This document shows positions 59,800 through 64,000 of a stretch of DNA of 64,000 bases, in pieces; positions within the stretch are counted from its first letter, which is position 1; each line of letters opens with the position of its first letter. The position numbers and the translations under genes are program-made. The notes beneath the pieces are model-generated. The model searched no databases. It was not told where the DNA came from and was given only the letters and a program-made list of their open reading frames with translations. Source of the stretch: Armatimonadota bacterium. GTDB taxonomy: Bacteria > Armatimonadota > Fimbriimonadia > Fimbriimonadales > Fimbriimonadaceae. The DNA is taken from assembly GCA_016223145.1 (NCBI GenBank), contig JACRPN010000012.1:1-64000 (forward strand), read 5' to 3'.

Positions 59800-62700
59800 C
59801 TACCGAATCTCCACCCGCTGCGCCGACCGCAGCATCACAGGGCCCATCAACCCAGAGGCCAGTAGCTTCGAATCCTTGTGGTAGTAGCGCCACGTGGTGA
59901 AGGCGACCCGTCCCGTCTTGGGCCGAGGTTCGCCCTTCTTGTACCAGTCCGGCCAGTCTTTCAGATGGTTGCCCTGCCACTCGACGTCCGGAGGAAGCTG
60001 CTCATCGCCGATCAGCCGGTTGGGCCACAGATTGGTGACTTGGACTTCCAGAGTATTCGACCCCGTTCGAATGAGACCCGTGACATCGACGACAAACGGT
60101 GCTTTCCACAGAATGCCGAGCGGCTTGCCGTTCAGCTTGACCTGCGCGAAGTTCTTGACTTCGCCAAGATCAAGGAAGACCTTTCGGCCGGGCCCGAGCA
60201 CCGCCTTGTCGGCGACGAAGAACTCCTTCTTGTAGGTCGCGGTGCCCGAGAAGTACTTGATGCCGGGTACGTCGCTCTCAGTCCACGAGAGGAGCTTCGG
60301 AAAGACCGCCTTCGGTGGTGCCCCAAGGTTCGGTGCGAAGGCCACATCCCACGCGCCGCCTATCGCAAGGTCCTGCGCGCCGGACTTGACCTGAAGCGTT
60401 CCCTTAGTCCCGTCGCTGTACTGCATCCTATAGGTCCCGCCCTTTATGGGGACCAGAGCCGCACCGCTCGACTTGCCGAGTATCGTATAGGAGGCCGACT
60501 TCGGCCCGCCGGGCAGTTGAAGGAGCACAACGGTCTGGTTTTCGCCGACCGTCTGGACCAGGGTTCGGCCGTCCACCGAGTAGTCGATCGTGAGTTGCTT
60601 GACGACGTTCACCACCGGATCGCCAAAGTTGCCGTTGGTGGCTTCGATTTCGGTCGCTCCTTCCTGAACGAGCCTTCGGACCACGTCCGTCACGTCGGCA
60701 CCGCGGCCGTCTGCAGTCCCGTAGCGCGCGCTTCGAATCTCGATCTTGTGTTGAGCCGCGGAGATGCGTTCGCCCTCGCGCTCGAAGGAAACCAAGTGCC
60801 GAGGCCCTTTGGCCGAGATCGGCTTTCTGAAGATGACGAACACCGATTCGGCAGGCTGGAAGCGGAGCGAGACGATGGTTCTTCCTCCCTCTTCGCGCCA
60901 AACGGGTGCCGGCTCTATTTCGCCGGTCTCAGGATGCCAGAGCTCCGGCAGCTTCCCGGACACACGAAACGTGCAGTCTGCGTCGGCTTGGCTGTAGCGC
61001 TGATTCGAGACGAAGTAGGCTTCCGCGCCCGAGATGTTTCGATGGATATACGCGAGCTTGGTGGCCGCGCCGAATCCGCGGAATTCGAAGTCGGGAGGCG
61101 TGGCCGACGTCTTCAACACCTCAGCCAAGGTCGCTCCCCAGTAAACCGTTCCCTTGCCATATCCGCGGGAGGTCTTGGTCTTGCCATCCAGATCGCCCCA
61201 TACCTCTGCGGCGATCTTGGCGACCTCTTCGTCGCAGGCGGGGTAGTTGACGAGACTCGGGGACTTCTCAGGTCTTGGACCCACGATCGTCGCGCCGTCA
61301 AGCACCAGCTGGCGGACCCGTCGCAAGGTCTCCGGCGTCATGAACTTGGTTTCAGGCATGACCAGCACGCGGTAGCTCATGCCGTCGGGCAACACCACCC
61401 GCCCGTTCTTCACGGTGGCACGCTCGCGGATGATCGTCGCATCGCAGCCGTCGTAGTCATAGCCGGCGGGGAGCTTGGGGTTAAGGTTGGCTCTGGAGGG
61501 AAGGGTGTTCGGCCCGTTGTCCCCATAGAAGTAGAGCGTGTCGGCCACGAAAAGGCCCTGCTGAAGCATGGATTGGCATCGCGCGACATAGGTCAGCCAA
61601 GCCGGCGCCAGGTTCCACCAGGTGTTGTGTCGATCAAGATGGGATCCCCACGGCCCCATTGTCATTCCGGGCTTGAGGTCCATCCACGGCTGCATGGCGT
61701 AGCGGTGGAAGATGTACCGGTTGATCCCTTGCGTGAACACATAGTCGCCGAGCGCCTTGATGGAGTAGGGCTCGACTGTGTACCGTCCCTCGCCCTCACC
61801 GGCGGTAAACGCTTCGGCGCCAACAATCTTCTTCCCGTAAATGTGGGCTGCAGAGGAGGCGATCTTCGTAGTTTCCATCGCACCGCCGCCGATCCAGAAC
61901 TCGCCCATGGGGATGTCGGCCTTGCCGCCTGCTTGCAAGTCGTCGAACCCGCCATTGCCGTAGGGCTCGTTAGAATATAGGATTCCAGCCTTGCGGCACA
62001 TCTCGCCAAAGGCGGCGAAATAGTTGTCGGTGAACATGTCGGCGATGGTCCTGCGGAAATCCCACAAGAAGCGCTCGGTGACCTCCTTGCTTTCGACGCC
62101 GACGCCTGCGACCGTTGGCAGATACGCCATCAGATCATAGCCCCGCCGTTTCTGGAACTCCTCGCGCATCCTCGGGGTCCAGTTCTGGCTGCCCACTTCA
62201 TAGCTATCGATGAGGGCGTTGTTGAGCGACTTGCCCGCCAGGGGCCCTGCGTCGGCGAGCACCTTGGCCATGATCCCGTCCCAGTGCGTCTGCAGCGCCT
62301 CGCGGCTCAGCTTGTCCACTTCGAGGCCATCGCCTTCAGGCGGTGAAGGGTGGTTGTCCTTGCCTGTGGGCACGTGGCCCATCCTTAGAATCGTCCAGTT
62401 GCCTTCCGGGACGTTCCAGGTCAGCTTGCCGCTGGCGTCCATCTTGCCGGTGAGAAGGAAGAAACCCTCCTTAGGGACATGGAGGCCGGCGGCTCCGGGC
62501 GTGAGGTCTGGGTCGAGCCCGTCTTGGCGGTGGACGCCGGTTTTGCCGAGATGGACGGACTGAAAGAGGTTTTCAGGTGTTAGGGTGTTCAGGTTTTCAG
62601 GCCATGCCGTGCTTGGCTCCACAACTCCGGTTGCCTGACTACCTGAAAACCTGACAACCTGAGAACCGATGTCCTCTCCCTCCGTCGGCGTCCGGAACGC

Positions 62701-63207
62701 AAAAGCCGCGATGTCCTTGTAATAGTCCACTTTGGCGTACACATGCGGCGCTTTTGGCATCGGCAGCACTTCCTCGAAGTGCTTCGGCCCTTCCACCTGC
62801 ACGCTCGACCACGCGATCACCTGCATGGCGTTCTCGGGGGTGATCCAGGGACCGCCGCTGCTCGACCAGCCCGCGCAGTTGTGGATGCAAAGCTCGATGC
62901 CAAGCCGCGCGGCCTCTTGGACGGCCCACTTGGTCATCTCGCGCCACTGGGGGCTCATGTAGCCCACGGGGCCCTTGGGGATGCTCTCGGGGACGGTGAA
63001 CATCTGGGCGCCGCCGATGCCAGCGCGCTTCATCGCCTCAAGGTCGGCCGTGATGCCCTCCTTGGTCACGTTGCCGTTCATCCAGTGCCACCAGGTGTGG
63101 GGCTTGGCGCTTGCAGGTGGATGGCGGAATGAATCTACCAGGGGATCTTGGACTGGAAAGGCTCTGGGCGCGAGGGTGAAGGCGAGGCAGAGAGTGACGG
63201 CAAGCAT
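59800..63207 (-). CDS. GH106-like alpha-L-rhamnosidase, secreted
   Basis: 1135 aa from ATG 63207, which has AAGGA four bases before it and begins a signal peptide (MLAVTLCLAFTLAPRAFPVQ). HTWWHWMNGNVTKEGITADL and MKRAGIGGAQMFTV are hallmark GH106 opening motifs. LGIELCIHNCAGWSSSGGPW and NNALIDSYEVGSQNWTPRMR, with acidic residues for catalysis, follow. NRYIFHRYAMQPWMDLKPGM belongs to the barrel. The C-terminal third is beta-rich with a galactose-binding-like end (KVFLDLGEVKNFAQVKLNGK). Residues about 202-222 appear to derive from an inserted repeat (see findings). It is convergent with speE. Confidence 0.85.
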   Translation of the reverse strand: MLAVTLCLAFTLAPRAFPVQDPLVDSFRHPPASAKPHTWWHWMNGNVTKEGITADLEAMKRAGIGGAQMFTVPESIPKGPVGYMSPQWREMTKWAVQEAARLGIELCIHNCAGWSSSGGPWITPENAMQVIAWSSVQVEGPKHFEEVLPMPKAPHVYAKVDYYKDIAAFAFRTPTEGEDIGSQVVRFSGSQATGVVEPSTAWPENLNTLTPENLFQSVHLGKTGVHRQDGLDPDLTPGAAGLHVPKEGFFLLTGKMDASGKLTWNVPEGNWTILRMGHVPTGKDNHPSPPEGDGLEVDKLSREALQTHWDGIMAKVLADAGPLAGKSLNNALIDSYEVGSQNWTPRMREEFQKRRGYDLMAYLPTVAGVGVESKEVTERFLWDFRRTIADMFTDNYFAAFGEMCRKAGILYSNEPYGNGGFDDLQAGGKADIPMGEFWIGGGAMETTKIASSAAHIYGKKIVGAEAFTAGEGEGRYTVEPYSIKALGDYVFTQGINRYIFHRYAMQPWMDLKPGMTMGPWGSHLDRHNTWWNLAPAWLTYVARCQSMLQQGLFVADTLYFYGDNGPNTLPSRANLNPKLPAGYDYDGCDATIIRERATVKNGRVVLPDGMSYRVLVMPETKFMTPETLRRVRQLVLDGATIVGPRPEKSPSLVNYPACDEEVAKIAAEVWGDLDGKTKTSRGYGKGTVYWGATLAEVLKTSATPPDFEFRGFGAATKLAYIHRNISGAEAYFVSNQRYSQADADCTFRVSGKLPELWHPETGEIEPAPVWREEGGRTIVSLRFQPAESVFVIFRKPISAKGPRHLVSFEREGERISAAQHKIEIRSARYGTADGRGADVTDVVRRLVQEGATEIEATNGNFGDPVVNVVKQLTIDYSVDGRTLVQTVGENQTVVLLQLPGGPKSASYTILGKSSGAALVPIKGGTYRMQYSDGTKGTLQVKSGAQDLAIGGAWDVAFAPNLGAPPKAVFPKLLSWTESDVPGIKYFSGTATYKKEFFVADKAVLGPGRKVFLDLGEVKNFAQVKLNGKPLGILWKAPFVVDVTGLIRTGSNTLEVQVTNLWPNRLIGDEQLPPDVEWQGNHLKDWPDWYKKGEPRPKTGRVAFTTWRYYHKDSKLLASGLMGPVMLRSAQRVEIR
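62589..62654. repeat. Inverted repeat inside the GH106 coding region
   Basis: TCAGGTTTTCAGG (62589-62601) and CCTGAAAACCTGA (62642-62654) are perfect 13-base complements. A second GGTTTTCAGG lies at 62569-62578. The frame stays open through the element. The corresponding protein segment is a low-complexity linker. Confidence 0.7.
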
Positions 63208-63255
63208 CGTTCCTTTCAGTTCTATCAAGGGCGCCAAGATTCCTGGTTGAATCAG

Positions 63256-63477
63256 CTAGCTCTTGGGCCGCGAGATCTCTCGAAGCAAGAGCGACGCTGC
63301 TACTCCGGCTCCGAAGCCAAGTAGTGCCATGAGCAAGACTCCTGATACGGGATCAAGGCTCCTTCGTTCAGCCATTGGGTATCCGAAGGTGAGCAGGGAT
63401 CCGATGAGGATCATCCCAGACCCTGCGAGCAGTAGAAGGACGCCCTCGACTTTCAGGACAGAGTTCCAGAGAATCAA
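63256..63477 (-). CDS. Small two-helix membrane protein
   Basis: 73 aa from a TTG at 63477. Two hydrophobic segments are seen: VEGVLLLLAGSGMILIGSLL at about 10-32 and VSGVLLMALLGFGAGVAASL at about 44-63. An AERRSLDP loop separates them. It sits behind GH106's start on the same strand. Function unknown; the start is weakly supported. Confidence 0.5.
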   Translation of the reverse strand: MILWNSVLKVEGVLLLLAGSGMILIGSLLTFGYPMAERRSLDPVSGVLLMALLGFGAGVAASLLLREISRPKS

Positions 63478-63519
63478 ATCTCTTGTAGTCCCTCCATAAG
63501 GTCGCAGCCTGGCGAACCC

Positions 63520-64000
63520 TTAGCCGCCACGGGGCTTGTCCGCCTCTTCGACCACCACTTTCGGCGACATCTCTTCCAGGTAGCACCGTGCCTCAGCCAC
63601 GGTCCGCTTGAACCAATGGCCCGTGGGGCACACCAGCGGGAACCACCAGGCGCTCGGCCGGTGCGCCGACTTGCGAAGCCCCTTTGACGCGATGATGGCC
63701 GACCGGATCAACCGCAGGCGCTTGAGTTCCGCCTCGAGCTCGATTTCGCGCCTGCGCTCATGGATGCGCGACACGCTCGGATCCTGGACTAACCTCTTTT
63801 GTTCGCGCAGGAGGGCATGGACGCGCTCGCGGATGACCGCGCATTCATGAATCAGTGCCTCGATCTCCGTCCCATACGATCGGCGCTTCTCTATGTCCTG
63901 ATCGCTGGGCGTCTTCTCGAAGATCTTTTCACGAAAATGGCGTCCTTTCTCGATCTCCAGTTCCTGGCGCCGGTGCCTGAGTGCCTTTGCCTGCTTGTAG
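63520..64000 (-). CDS. Coiled-coil protein, C-terminal part (gene runs off the window)
   Basis: The minus-strand frame is open from 64000 to a stop at 63520, 160 codons. The visible part begins with a long charged helix (KALRHRRQELEIEKGRHFRE), continues RLVQDPSVSRIHERRREIEL as coiled coil and ends in a compact Trp/Cys-rich motif (SAWWFPLVCPTGHWFKRTVA). The gene therefore starts beyond the window. No family was recognised; a regulatory or structural role is possible. Confidence 0.55.
   Translation of the reverse strand, partial: YKQAKALRHRRQELEIEKGRHFREKIFEKTPSDQDIEKRRSYGTEIEALIHECAVIRERVHALLREQKRLVQDPSVSRIHERRREIELEAELKRLRLIRSAIIASKGLRKSAHRPSAWWFPLVCPTGHWFKRTVAEARCYLEEMSPKVVVEEADKPRGG

Noticed and set aside
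59878-61980. 700-codon plus-strand open frame opposite the GH106 gene
   Set aside because: No recognisable domain and composition typical of an antisense shadow; the minus-strand GH106 motifs are clear.

Overview
The window is gene-dense bacterial chromosome, GC-rich, with frequent GTG/TTG starts and Shine-Dalgarno (SD) sites of the GGAGG/AAGGA type. The best guess for the organism is an Armatimonadota (Fimbriimonadia-like) bacterium. The clearest pointer is the prepilin-like protein at 23069-24013, whose N-terminus runs into [15 protein letters not shown], a wording typical of that phylum. PEP-CTERM proteins, many glycoside hydrolases and ECF sigma/FecR regulation fit but do not prove it. 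I see no rRNA operon, CRISPR array, transposase, integrase or phage gene.

Layout. (1) 1-8220: three consecutive plus-strand caspase-like protease genes. Two are WD40-caspase fusions and one is a secreted caspase; the first two overlap by ATGA. The first carries almost identical 126-bp WD40 repeats whose differences sit in a few codons. (2) 8309-16852: a block flanked by a tRNA-Ser 3'-end fragment and an intact tRNA-Ser gene, a possible island footprint. It holds an ECF sigma factor, a large FecR-PDZ-TPR membrane protein coupled to it by ATGA, a secreted FnIII/beta-propeller protein and a beta-helix protein. (3) 17016-24013: carbohydrate genes (GH95 fucosidase, GH20 hexosaminidase) with a GntR/LacI-type regulator and candidate operators, a small lipoprotein and a prepilin-like protein. 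(4) 24330-35313: mixed metabolic and housekeeping genes (aldo/keto reductase, TolB-like propeller, rplK, a rhomboid-like pseudoprotease, Gfo/Idh/MocA, OsmC, polysaccharide export, RsmI, PpiD-like chaperone, Fpg/Nei glycosylase). (5) 35357-47798: L-fucose isomerase, two PEP-CTERM proteins, a Tat-exported superoxide dismutase, a DinB-like protein, a two-gene indolepyruvate oxidoreductase operon in which the beta subunit is fused to an ADP-forming acyl-CoA synthetase, and TypA/BipA. (6) 47922-64000: an ABC-F ATPase with a candidate leader-peptide attenuator, an alpha/beta hydrolase, a GH31 enzyme, small enzymes and unknowns, a speD-speE polyamine pair, a large GH106-like rhamnosidase and a cut-off coiled-coil gene.

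How the genes work together. GH95, FucI, GH20, GH31 and GH106 suggest scavenging of fucose-, rhamnose- and hexosamine-containing polysaccharides. The iorA/iorB-ACD pair could convert aryl pyruvates to aryl-CoA and then to acid plus ATP using two polypeptides. speD-speE makes spermidine from a strong sigma-70-type promoter.

The most interesting candidates are the internally conserved, hypervariable WD40-caspase cluster, the IorB-ACD fusion with a ferredoxin-less IorA, the ABC-F leader, the tRNA-Ser att-like repeat, and the GADG rhomboid-like pseudoprotease. All function statements come from reading motifs; no database search was run.
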